Part shown: positions 17,071 through 24,942 of the stretch, one piece after another
Position numbering within the stretch: the first letter of the stretch is position 1
How the letters are laid out: every line of letters starts with the position of its first letter
Assembly (NCBI GenBank): GCA_020248405.1
Contig: JADCHQ010000021.1
Location: 57,448 to 121,447 of the forward strand
Direction of reading: 5' to 3'
Length of the DNA: 64,000 nucleotides
Source of the DNA: Rhodocyclaceae bacterium
GTDB taxonomy: Bacteria > Pseudomonadota > Gammaproteobacteria > Burkholderiales > Ga0077523
Notes under the pieces: generated by a model
Databases searched by the model: none
The model's input: only the letters and a program-made list of their open reading frames with translations
Told to the model about the DNA's origin: nothing
Translations under genes and position numbers: made by a program

Positions 17071-19578
17071 ATGAACGAGGACCAGCGCGACCTGTTCGAT
17101 GAAGCGCCGCCGGCGCCCCCCGCCGCGGCGGCCGTGACCCCGCCGGTGGTTCCCGCCGGTGAGGCGCTCGGCGCCGCCGCGGTGCAGGCCGCGGGCGTGG
17201 CGGTGGTGGAGCGCCCAAGCGGTGAGGGTCTTGCGCCGCCCGCGGCGGGTGGCGGCGGCGGGATGCCGCCGCACTTCGCACCCCTTTCGGGCGAGTTCGG
17301 CGACACGCTGCCGCTGGGGCGCTACGCCTCCACGCAGTACCTCCAGTACGCCATCGCCACGGTGAAGGATCGGGCGCTGCCGCGCGTGGCGGACGGCCAG
17401 AAACCGGTGCAGGGCCGCATCCTCTACGCCATGTGGGACAACGGCACGCGGGCCGGCACCAAGCGCACCAAGTCCGCCGCCGTGGTGGGTGACGTGCTGG
17501 GCAAGTTCCATCCGCACGGCGACCAGTCGGTGTACGACGCGCTGGTGCGCCTGGCCCAGGACTTCACCATGCGCTACCCGCTGGTGGACGGCGAGGGCAA
17601 CTTCGGCTCCCGCGATGGCGACGAGGCCGCGGCCTATCGCTACACGGAGGCGCGGCTGACCAAGTTCTCCGAGGTGCTGCTCTCGGAACTCGAGATGGGC
17701 ACGGTGGATTTCGCGCCCAACTACGACGGAACCCGCGAGGAGCCGGTGGTGCTGCCGGCGCGGCTGCCGGTGGTACTGCTCAACGGCGCTTCGGGCATCG
17801 CCGTGGGCATGGCCACCGAAATTCCCAGCCACAATCTCAACGAAGTGGCGGCGGCGGCGGTGGCCATGGTGCACGACCCGGACATCTCGGTGGCCGGCCT
17901 GATGCGCCACATCAAGGGGCCCGACTTTCCCGGCGGCGGGCAGATCATCACGCCGCGCGCCGACCTGCGCGAGGCCTACACCTCGGGCCGCGGCGCGGTG
18001 CGTGTGCGGGCCCGCTGGACCATCGAGCGCCTGGCGAGGGGGCAGTGGCAGATGGTGGTGCACGAGCTGCCGCCCGGCACCTCCACCCGCAAGGTGCTCG
18101 AAGAAATCGACGCCCTCACCAACCCGCAGCCGCGCCCGGGCAAGAAATCCATCACACCGGAACAAAGCCGCGAGAAGCAGCTGATGCTGTCCATGCTCGA
18201 TCGCGCCCGCGACGAGTCTGACCGGCTGCATCCGGTGCGGCTGGTGCTGGAGCCCAAGTCCTCGCGCACCGATGAGAACGAGTTCGTCAACCTGCTGCTC
18301 GCCAAGACCAGCCTCGAGGGCAATGTGCCCCTGAACCTGGTGATGGTGGGTCTGGACGGGCGGCCCACCGGCAAGAACCTGCGCGACATCCTGCACGAAT
18401 GGCTGCAGTTCCGCTTCGCCACCGTGACACGGCGCACCCGGCACCGCCTGGAAAAGGTGCTCGACCGCATCCACGTGCTGGAAGGCCGGCTGCTGGTGCT
18501 GCTCAACGTGGACCAGGTGATCCGCATCATCCGCAACGCCGACGATCCGAAGGCCGACCTCATGTCCGCCTTCCGCCTCACCGAGCGCCAGGCCGAGGAC
18601 ATCCTCGAGATGCGCCTGCGGCAGCTCGCCAAGCTCGAGCACATCCGCATCGAGCAGGAACTGGCGCAGCTCAGGAGCGAGCAGACCGGCCTTCAGAACG
18701 TGCTCGATGACCGCGGCACGCTGGAGGCGCTGGTGGTCTCCGAGATCGAGGCCGACGCGAAGACCTTCGGCGACAAGCGCCGCACGCGCATCGAGGAGGC
18801 GGAGAAGGCCGAGGTGGAGACGCCCGTGCTGGACGACCCCATCACGGTGATCTTCTCCCGCAACGGCTGGGTGCGCGCCCGCCAGGGACACGGGGTGGAC
18901 CCCGCTGCGCTCACCTTCAAGGAGGGCGACAGCCTCGGCGTGCTGATCGCCTGCCGCACGGTGGATCCGGTGGTGTTCATCGACTCGAAGGGCCGCGCCT
19001 ACACGGTGGAGGCCACGCAGCTGCCCAGCGCGCGCGGCGATGGTGTCCCGGCCTCCTCGCTGGTGGACGTGCAGGACGGTGCGAAGATCCTGCACTGCGT
19101 CGCGGGCAAGGCCGACACCAGGGTGCTGGTGGCCGCCACCGGCGGCTATGGGTTTGCAGCCACCCTCGGCGACATGGTGTCGAACCGCCGGGCCGGGCGG
19201 GAATTCCTTTCCCTGGAGCCGGGCGATGCGCCCTTGCCGCCGGTGGTCTACACGCCCAGCCCTGGCAACTATGCGGCGCTGCTGGCCGACAACGCCAAGC
19301 TGCTGCTGGTGCAGATGGGCGAGGTGAAGCAGCAAGCCAAGGGCCGCGGCACCCAGCTCATGGGCCTGGACAAGGGCGAGCGGCTGGTGGCCGTGGCGGT
19401 GTCTGACCAGCCTGGGCTGGCGGTGCTGGGCACGGGCCGCGGCGGTAAGGAAAAGCTCATCGAGCTGGGCCGGCGCGAACTGGGGCACTACGCGGGCAGC
19501 CGGGCCCACCGCGGGCGCGTGCTGCCCGAGAAGATCAAGCCTCTGGGCCTGCGCCTGGCGCCTCGTCCGCCGACGTGA
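17071..19578 (+). CDS. parC: DNA topoisomerase IV subunit A
   Basis: 835 residues. After an atypical Ala/Pro/Gly-rich tail (residues 1-75), the core begins [24 protein letters not shown]. The breakage-reunion domain has [20 protein letters not shown] (quinolone-determining region) and the catalytic Tyr in [10 protein letters not shown], followed by [15 protein letters not shown]. The C-terminal part forms a beta-propeller with repeats such as [15 protein letters not shown]. At the E. coli Ser80 equivalent this enzyme has Gln and at Glu84 Asp, which I believe is normal in betaproteobacteria. It completes topoisomerase IV with ParE, 10 bp after the DUF3859 gene. Confidence 0.96.
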   Translation: MNEDQRDLFDEAPPAPPAAAAVTPPVVPAGEALGAAAVQAAGVAVVERPSGEGLAPPAAGGGGGMPPHFAPLSGEFGDTLPLGRYASTQYLQYAIATVKDRALPRVADGQKPVQGRILYAMWDNGTRAGTKRTKSAAVVGDVLGKFHPHGDQSVYDALVRLAQDFTMRYPLVDGEGNFGSRDGDEAAAYRYTEARLTKFSEVLLSELEMGTVDFAPNYDGTREEPVVLPARLPVVLLNGASGIAVGMATEIPSHNLNEVAAAAVAMVHDPDISVAGLMRHIKGPDFPGGGQIITPRADLREAYTSGRGAVRVRARWTIERLARGQWQMVVHELPPGTSTRKVLEEIDALTNPQPRPGKKSITPEQSREKQLMLSMLDRARDESDRLHPVRLVLEPKSSRTDENEFVNLLLAKTSLEGNVPLNLVMVGLDGRPTGKNLRDILHEWLQFRFATVTRRTRHRLEKVLDRIHVLEGRLLVLLNVDQVIRIIRNADDPKADLMSAFRLTERQAEDILEMRLRQLAKLEHIRIEQELAQLRSEQTGLQNVLDDRGTLEALVVSEIEADAKTFGDKRRTRIEEAEKAEVETPVLDDPITVIFSRNGWVRARQGHGVDPAALTFKEGDSLGVLIACRTVDPVVFIDSKGRAYTVEATQLPSARGDGVPASSLVDVQDGAKILHCVAGKADTRVLVAATGGYGFAATLGDMVSNRRAGREFLSLEPGDAPLPPVVYTPSPGNYAALLADNAKLLLVQMGEVKQQAKGRGTQLMGLDKGERLVAVAVSDQPGLAVLGTGRGGKEKLIELGRRELGHYAGSRAHRGRVLPEKIKPLGLRLAPRPPT

Positions 19579-19762
19579 ACCTCCGCCCGGGCGGCGGCCG
19601 CTGGCAGCCGCCAGGGCCCGTGTGGATGGGCCACGGCGGGCGAAAGCCGGGGCTGGGCCGGCCGGCCGCGCGGCACCGGCCGGTGGGTGACCCAGGTCAC
19701 GGAATCCGGCGCGTGCACGGGTATGCTCCCGCATGGGCAACGCCGCCCGAGAGGAGGGTTCC

Positions 19763-20095
19763 ATGCTTTCCGTCACGCCCGTAGACCTGCATCGCCTGTT
19801 GTGCGATGGCCCGGTAACCCTCATCGACGTGCGCGGCCCGGCGGAGTTCGGTGCCGTCCACGCTGTTGGCGCCGTCAACCTCCCCATGGCTGAGCTGCTG
19901 GTCCCGGGCAGGCTCGCGCACCTGTCACCAGAAGGGCCGACCTATGTCATCTGCAAGTCCGGCGGACGATCGCGGATGGCCATACAGACCCTGGAGGCCA
20001 TGGGCCTCGGCAACCTGTTCAACGTGACGGGCGGAACCGACGCCTGGATCGCCGCCGGCCTGCCGGTGCAGGGCGACCTCGCCAGGGTCGGCTGA
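19763..20095 (+). CDS. Single-domain rhodanese (sulfurtransferase)
   Basis: The ATG at 19763 follows GAGGAGGG. The 110-residue product is one rhodanese domain: IDVRGPAEFGAVHAVGAVNLP is the CH2A motif and the active-site loop CKSGGRS carries the catalytic Cys. It moves sulfane sulfur from a donor to a thiol acceptor in the cytoplasm (no signal peptide). Its stop directly abuts the GTG start of a SulP anion transporter, which links it to sulfur metabolism. Confidence 0.9.
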   Translation: MLSVTPVDLHRLLCDGPVTLIDVRGPAEFGAVHAVGAVNLPMAELLVPGRLAHLSPEGPTYVICKSGGRSRMAIQTLEAMGLGNLFNVTGGTDAWIAAGLPVQGDLARVG

Positions 20096-21898
20096 GTGGA
20101 TCGGGGCGACGCGGGCCCGAGCCCCTCCGCCCAGACTGCGCCGGCAGGTTCCCGGCCCCCGCTCGCCAGGCGGTACCGCGGGCTTTTGCATCGCCTGCTG
20201 CCCTGCCTGTCCTGGCTGACGGGCTACCGGCGTCATGATCTCGGCGCGGATCTCGTGGCTGGCGCCATCACCGCGGCGGTGCTCGTGCCCCAGGCCATGG
20301 CCTTCGGGCTGCTGGCGGGCCTGTCGCCGGCAGCGGGCCTCTACGCGAGTCTGCTCCCGCCCTTGCTCTATGCGCTGCTGGGCACCAGCCGCGTGCTGGC
20401 CGTGGGGCCGGTATCCATCGCGGCCATCATGGTGGCGCATGGGCTTTCCTCCCTGCCGGCGGGCGCTGATCCGGTGGCCGCGGCCGCGCTGCTTGCGCTC
20501 ATGGCGTCCGGCGTGCTGCTGGCCCTCGGGCTGCTCGGGCTGGGATGGCTTGCCAACTTCCTCAGCCACCCGGTTCTGTCCGGTTTCACGTCGGCGGCCG
20601 CGGTGCTGATCATCGGCAGCCAGCTGCCCGCCCTGGCCGGTACGCGATGGCTCGCTGAACCCGGCTGGTCCGGCGTGCCTTCAGCCTTGGTACGGGCCCT
20701 CGGAGAGGTGCACGGGCCCACGCTGGCGCTGGGCGTGCTGTCGGCCGCCGTCCTGCTGCTGGCCTCGAGCCCGCTCGAGCGGCTGCTTCTGGCCGCGGGA
20801 GCGACACGGCGCCGGGCCGTCATCGTTGGCCGTGCGGTGCCGCTTCTGGTCCTGGTGGTCGCCACGGGTGCTGTGGCGGCGCTGTCGCTGGATCGCGCGC
20901 ACGGGGTGGCGGTGGTGGGGGCCGTTCCTCCCGGCCTGCCCGCGCTGTCATTGCCGTGGCCGGGATTCCAGGCGGCCGCGGCGTTGTTTCCCGCGGCGGT
21001 GCTCATCGCCCTGGTGGGGTATGTGGAGAGCGTGGGCATCGCCCGCACGCTCGCCAACCGGCGCCGCGAGACCATCGATCCAAACCAGGAGCTCATCGGC
21101 CTTGGCGCGGCCAACCTGGGGGCGGCGCTGTCGGGCGCCATGCCGGTGGCGGGAGGGCTCAGCCGCACCATGGTCAACTACAACGCGGGCGCGCGCACCC
21201 AGGCCTCCGCCGTGGTTACAGCGTTGCTCGTGGGGCTGGTGGTGTTTGCGTTCACGCCGCTGCTCGAGCACGTGCCGCGCGCGGCCCTCGCCGCCATCAT
21301 CATCGTCGCCGTGGCGCGGCTGGTGGATCTGCGGGGGCTGCGGGCGGCGTGGCGCTACGACCGGTCCGATGCGGCCGTGATGCTTTCCACGGCACTCGGG
21401 GTGATCGTCCTGGGCATCGAAGCGGGCCTCATGGCGGGCATCGTGCTGTCGCTGCTGGCCACCGTGTGGAAGGCCTCGCGCCCGCATGTGGCCGAGCTGG
21501 GCCGGCTGCCGGGCAGCGAGCACTTCCGCAACGTGCGCCGCTACCGCAGCCTGGAAACCTGGCCGTCGCTGTTGCTGCTGCGGGTGGACGAGCACCTGTC
21601 CTTCGCCAACAGCCACTGGCTGGAGCAGTACTTCGCCCAGTCGGTGGCGGCCCACCCGGGCGTGCGCCACGTGGTGCTGGTGGCCAATGCGGTCAATGGC
21701 ATCGACACCACCGCCCTGGAGATGCTCGAACGGCTCGCCCTGTCCTTGCGCGAGGCCGGCGTGACGCTGCACCTGGCCGAAGTGAAGGGGCCGGTGATGG
21801 ACCGGTTGAAGCGATCCTCGCTGCTGGCCTCCATGGCGCCCGGGCGCGTGTTCCTGAGCGCCCACGAGGCGGTGCAGGAGCTGGGGAAGCAGCACTGA
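20096..21898 (+). CDS. SulP-family anion transporter with STAS domain
   Basis: 600 residues from a GTG that directly follows the rhodanese stop. The N-terminus is a short Pro-rich tail, then about 10-12 membrane helices with the SulP signature GLLAGLSPAAGLYASLLPPLLYALLGTS and the central SGAMPVAGGLSRTMVNYNAGA. The C-terminus (about 470-595) is a cytoplasmic STAS domain (LLLLRVDEHLSFANSHWLEQ, VLVANAVNGIDTTALEML). Members carry sulfate, bicarbonate, dicarboxylates or other anions. Coupling with rhodanese makes sulfate or another sulfur oxyanion a reasonable guess. Confidence 0.92.
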   Translation: MDRGDAGPSPSAQTAPAGSRPPLARRYRGLLHRLLPCLSWLTGYRRHDLGADLVAGAITAAVLVPQAMAFGLLAGLSPAAGLYASLLPPLLYALLGTSRVLAVGPVSIAAIMVAHGLSSLPAGADPVAAAALLALMASGVLLALGLLGLGWLANFLSHPVLSGFTSAAAVLIIGSQLPALAGTRWLAEPGWSGVPSALVRALGEVHGPTLALGVLSAAVLLLASSPLERLLLAAGATRRRAVIVGRAVPLLVLVVATGAVAALSLDRAHGVAVVGAVPPGLPALSLPWPGFQAAAALFPAAVLIALVGYVESVGIARTLANRRRETIDPNQELIGLGAANLGAALSGAMPVAGGLSRTMVNYNAGARTQASAVVTALLVGLVVFAFTPLLEHVPRAALAAIIIVAVARLVDLRGLRAAWRYDRSDAAVMLSTALGVIVLGIEAGLMAGIVLSLLATVWKASRPHVAELGRLPGSEHFRNVRRYRSLETWPSLLLLRVDEHLSFANSHWLEQYFAQSVAAHPGVRHVVLVANAVNGIDTTALEMLERLALSLREAGVTLHLAEVKGPVMDRLKRSSLLASMAPGRVFLSAHEAVQELGKQH

Positions 21899-21956
21899 GA
21901 GCGGCCGCCAGCGGCTTTCGGTTACACTCGCGCCGCGTTCGTCGAGCATCGTCAGT

Positions 21957-22020
21957 GGCGGCCGGTCCGTGCGGGCCGCCAAACCCCGAAGAGGTCGTTG
22001 CCGCCGCCGCTTCCGGCGGC
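21957..22020 (+). promoter_or_regulatory. Two GC-rich stem-loops in leader of binding-protein gene
   Basis: Hairpin 1: GGCGGCC (21957-21963) pairs with GGCCGCC (21974-21980) over a 10-nt loop. Hairpin 2: GCCGCCG (22003-22009) pairs with CGGCGGC (22014-22020) over CTTC. Neither has a T-run. They could be leftovers of a terminator for the SulP gene or a structured leader upstream of the AGGAGGAG ribosome site at 22042-22049. I recognise no riboswitch consensus. Confidence 0.35.
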
Positions 22021-22059
22021 GCAAGCGTTGATGGGTGCGCCAGGAGGAGATTTGTCATC

Positions 22060-23052
22060 GTGATCCGTCGCCTGCCGGTCCTGTTGCCGGCCTGCGCGCT
22101 GTGGTGCGCCGCCGCCGCGGCAGCCGTTCCCGAGCTGGATGCGGAAACGGTCATCGGTCACCCGCGTCCGCGCGTGGCCGAGGTGGGCTACGCCGAGCCG
22201 GAGACCTTCGATCCGTTCACGGACAGGCTCTACCAGGGTGGCTTCCGCTATGGCGGCCCGCCGGTGGAGATTCCCCACGAGGTGCGCTACCTCACGGCCC
22301 TGGGCCGTGTGAAGGCCATGAAGCGCATCATCGCGTGCGCGGATGCTTGGTACTACCCGTTCTCCCACACCGCGCCCAAGGCCGAGCCCCCGGGCATCGA
22401 CATCGAGATCCTCGGCCGCATCGCCCAGAGGAACGGCTGGGAATTCTCCGTCATGTGGGCCAACACCGGCGTCTATCGCGGCGGCCTCAACCTCGCCTTC
22501 CGCCAGACCATCAACCGCGGCTTCTGCGACGTGTTCATGGGCACCGTCATCACGGGTGACGATGACCACATGTCGCGAAACGCCATGACCTTCACGAGAC
22601 CTTACCTCGGCATCGGCTTCGTGCTGGTGCACAACGGCAAGGTCCCGCGGGCGCGCACCCTCGAAGAGCTCAAGGGCACCGGCATCAAGGTGGGCGTGCC
22701 AGCCTACACCCCCATGCAGGAGAACGCCGAGAAGCTCGGCATCCCCGTGGTCACCTACTTCCAGAACCAGCGCGTGATCGACGGTCTGCTGCGCAAGGAG
22801 GTGGACGCCATTATGGTGTGGGGGCCGTCCATTCCCGTTGCCAACCGCGAGAAGAACGTGGAGCTGGCCATGTCGAGGGGTTTCCAGCCCATGCCCGGCC
22901 AGCGCTTCAACGGTGCCTGGGCGGTTAAGTCGAAGGAAGACGGCTTCCTTGAACTCATCAACAAGGAATTCGGCGAGATGCTCGCCAGCGGCGAGATGCA
23001 GGCCATCGTCGAGAGATACGGCGTGCCCTGGTTCCCGCCCTTCGATGACTGA
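22060..23052 (+). CDS. Periplasmic solute-binding protein (family 3-like)
   Basis: A GTG at 22060 follows AGGAGGAG (10-nt spacer) and gives 330 residues. Signal peptide: MIRRLPVLLPACALWCAAAAAA. The mature part has a bilobed binding-protein layout with IIACADAWYYPFSHT, PPGIDIEILGRIAQRNGWEF, RGFCDVFMGTVI, FTRPYLGIGFVLV and VDAIMVWGPSIPVA, resembling family 3 proteins linked to quinoprotein dehydrogenases. No ABC permease or ATPase is adjacent; ExbB, ExbD and TonB genes follow. It may bind a ligand taken up through a TonB-dependent receptor encoded elsewhere, which is inferred from context. Confidence 0.8.
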   Translation: MIRRLPVLLPACALWCAAAAAAVPELDAETVIGHPRPRVAEVGYAEPETFDPFTDRLYQGGFRYGGPPVEIPHEVRYLTALGRVKAMKRIIACADAWYYPFSHTAPKAEPPGIDIEILGRIAQRNGWEFSVMWANTGVYRGGLNLAFRQTINRGFCDVFMGTVITGDDDHMSRNAMTFTRPYLGIGFVLVHNGKVPRARTLEELKGTGIKVGVPAYTPMQENAEKLGIPVVTYFQNQRVIDGLLRKEVDAIMVWGPSIPVANREKNVELAMSRGFQPMPGQRFNGAWAVKSKEDGFLELINKEFGEMLASGEMQAIVERYGVPWFPPFDD

Positions 23053-23103
23053 CCCCGCGCCGGGGCGCCCGGCGCACCCTCCAACCCCTGGAAGCCTCGC
23101 CCG

Positions 23104-23739
23104 ATGATCGAAAAATTCCTCGAACTCTCCCGCCTCTCCATGGGGGTCATCCCCACTCTCGTGATCCTGTTCACCATCGCGCTCGCGGTGGTGGTGGAGC
23201 GGCTCTGGTTCTTTCATCGGGTCCTCAACCAGGGGGCGGCCATGGAGCGCGACCTGAAGACGGTGGCCTATCGTGACACCGAGGCGCTCGGGGCGGTGGC
23301 GCGGCGTTTCGGCGGCGCCCTCCAGACGGGCCTGGTGAACACGGCGCTCGGATCGAGCGGCGAGAACGCCGAGGCCATGGAGCGCCATGTGGACGAGGCG
23401 ATTCTCGATCTGGTGCCCGCCATGGATCGTAACCTCTGGGTGCTCGACACCGCCGTCACCCTCGGCCCGCTGCTGGGGCTGCTGGGCACCATCTTCGGCA
23501 TGGTGAAGACCTTCAACGTGCTCGGCGCCGAGGGCGCGGCCGCGGGCGCCCAGGCGGTGACGGGCGGTATCGGCGAGGCGCTGGTGGCCACGGGCGTGGG
23601 CCTGTTCATCGCCATCGTGGGCCTGGTGTTCCTGAACTACTTCAACAAGCGGGTGCGCCTGGGCGTGCAGCAGATGGAACTCATCAAGATCACCGTGGTT
23701 AACCGCCTCATCGGCGGCGGCCTCAAGGCGGGGGCCTGA
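23104..23739 (+). CDS. exbB: ExbB/TolQ-family proton channel protein
   Basis: 211 residues with three membrane helices: one at residues 14-36 (VIPTLVILFTIALAVVVERLWFF), and two near 115-140 and 165-190. The MotA/TolQ/ExbB signature is LDTAVTLGPLLGLLGTIFGMVKTF followed by GIGEALVATGVGLFIAIVGLVFLNYF. With ExbD it forms the proton-driven motor that energises TonB. It lies 4 bp before exbD and is followed by tonB, so this is a complete TonB energising unit. A second ExbB/ExbD pair sits at 53.8-54.8 kb. Confidence 0.93.
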   Translation: MIEKFLELSRLSMGVIPTLVILFTIALAVVVERLWFFHRVLNQGAAMERDLKTVAYRDTEALGAVARRFGGALQTGLVNTALGSSGENAEAMERHVDEAILDLVPAMDRNLWVLDTAVTLGPLLGLLGTIFGMVKTFNVLGAEGAAAGAQAVTGGIGEALVATGVGLFIAIVGLVFLNYFNKRVRLGVQQMELIKITVVNRLIGGGLKAGA

Positions 23740-23743
23740 GGCC

Positions 23744-24196
23744 ATGCGATCGCGCACCGCCGCCTACTTCCAGACCGAAAAGGCGCGCATCGAGGTGATC
23801 CCGATGATCGACATCATGATGTTTCTGCTGGTGTTCTTCATCATGATCACCATTAACGCCATCGTGGGTTCGGGGATTGCGCTCGAATTGCCCAAGTCCA
23901 AGACGCCTCAGCCGCTGCGCGACACCACCATCACTGTGGGCGTGAAGAAGGAAGGGGCGCTGTACGTGAACTCCAAGGCCCTCTCCCCCGATGAGTTCAC
24001 TGCACGGCTGCGCGAGGCCAAGGAGAAGGGCGGCAAGGTGGAGGTGGTAATCGCGGGAGACCGCGAGGTGCCTCTGCAGAAGCTGCTCGACGTGATGGAC
24101 CTGGTGCGCGCGGAGGACATCAACTCCGTGGGCATCGCCGCCTCGAAGAACCCCGAGACCGCCGGGGCTGCCGCACCCGCGCAGAAGCCGAGGTGA
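23744..24196 (+). CDS. exbD: ExbD-family biopolymer transport protein
   Basis: 150 residues. A short cytoplasmic N-terminus containing ARIEVIPMIDIMMFLLVFFIMIT gives the single membrane helix with the essential proton-carrying Asp (MID). The periplasmic domain includes TITVGVKKEGALYVNSKALS and VVIAGDREVPLQKLLDVMDLVRAED, typical of ExbD/TolR. It forms the rotor/dimer inside the ExbB pentamer. Located 4 bp after exbB; the C-terminus is Ala/Pro-rich. Confidence 0.93.
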   Translation: MRSRTAAYFQTEKARIEVIPMIDIMMFLLVFFIMITINAIVGSGIALELPKSKTPQPLRDTTITVGVKKEGALYVNSKALSPDEFTARLREAKEKGGKVEVVIAGDREVPLQKLLDVMDLVRAEDINSVGIAASKNPETAGAAAPAQKPR

Positions 24197-24236
24197 TCCC
24201 CATCTGTATCCGCGCACGGCGCCTGGCAGGCTGCTG

Positions 24237-24926
24237 ATGCCCTTCGACGCTCCCTCGCCCGCTGGTGGCGGCGCAGCGCCGGATGCGCCCGTGCGCGCGC
24301 CGGCGCTCATGCCCTTTTCGCGCGCGCTGCTGGTGGCGGTAGTGCTCGAGATACTCGCCGTGCTGTCGCTGGTGGTGAATTGGCGCGGCTTGTTGCCGGA
24401 ACCCGAGCCCGAGCCCATGAAAGTGGAGTTCGTGAAGCTGCCCGAACCGCCGCCGCCTCCGCCGCCGCCCGAGCCCGCGCCGCCCAAGACCAAGCCGCCG
24501 CCGCCCAAGCCAAAGCCGCCCGAGGAGCCGCCCAAGCCGGACGAGCCGCCCAAGCTCCCCGAGCCGAAACCGCCCGAGCCCGAGCCGCCCGCGCCACCGC
24601 CCAAGCCGGAACCGCCGCCCCCTGACCTGCCGCCGCCCGACAAGAAGGCGCCGCCGGTGAAGAAGGTGCCGGCGGTGTATCCCAAGGATGCGCTCGCGCA
24701 GGGGCAGGAGGGTGAGGTGCGCGTGCGCCTGACGGTGAGCCCCGCCGGCAAGGTAATCCGCCAGGAGGTGATGGCATCCACCCCGCCGGGCATCTTCGAC
24801 TACTCGGCGCTCAAGGCCACCAAGCAGTATGTCTTTCCGCCGGGTGAGGAGGAGTTCGAGATCGACCAGGTAATCCGCTACCGCATCGAGGACGACCGCT
24901 TCGGCCCGGAGATGCAGGCCCGCTAG
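24237..24926 (+). CDS. tonB: TonB energy-transducing protein
   Basis: 229 residues: cytoplasmic tail, one membrane helix (RALLVAVVLEILAVLSLVVNW, about residues 23-43), a long Pro/Glu/Lys spacer (about 50-145, runs of PPPP and KPPEP), and the C-terminal TonB domain with AVYPKDALAQGQEGEVRVRLTVSP and YRIEDDRF. The spacer spans the periplasm; the C-terminal domain contacts TonB boxes of outer-membrane receptors. The YP-x-x-A segment and domain are intact. It ends 17 bp from the convergent oxidoreductase gene. Confidence 0.92.
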   Translation: MPFDAPSPAGGGAAPDAPVRAPALMPFSRALLVAVVLEILAVLSLVVNWRGLLPEPEPEPMKVEFVKLPEPPPPPPPPEPAPPKTKPPPPKPKPPEEPPKPDEPPKLPEPKPPEPEPPAPPPKPEPPPPDLPPPDKKAPPVKKVPAVYPKDALAQGQEGEVRVRLTVSPAGKVIRQEVMASTPPGIFDYSALKATKQYVFPPGEEEFEIDQVIRYRIEDDRFGPEMQAR

Positions 24927-24942
24927 CGATCGTCCTGGGACG

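Noticed and set aside
17035..19887. 950-codon minus-strand open frame over parC
   Set aside because: Shadow of parC; composition rich in His/Arg/Gly/Leu with no recognisable domain.
21957..22020. Riboswitch in the binding-protein leader
   Set aside because: Two hairpins are real, but I find no TPP, cobalamin, SAM, guanidine or cyclic-di-GMP core sequence, so a riboswitch call is not supported.
21952..23757. 601-codon minus-strand open frame
   Set aside because: Shadow across the binding-protein and exbB genes on the other strand; His/Gly/Glu-rich.
24460..24660. Simple-sequence repeat or recombination hot spot
   Set aside because: It is the Pro/Lys/Glu-rich periplasmic spacer of TonB, in frame and of normal length.
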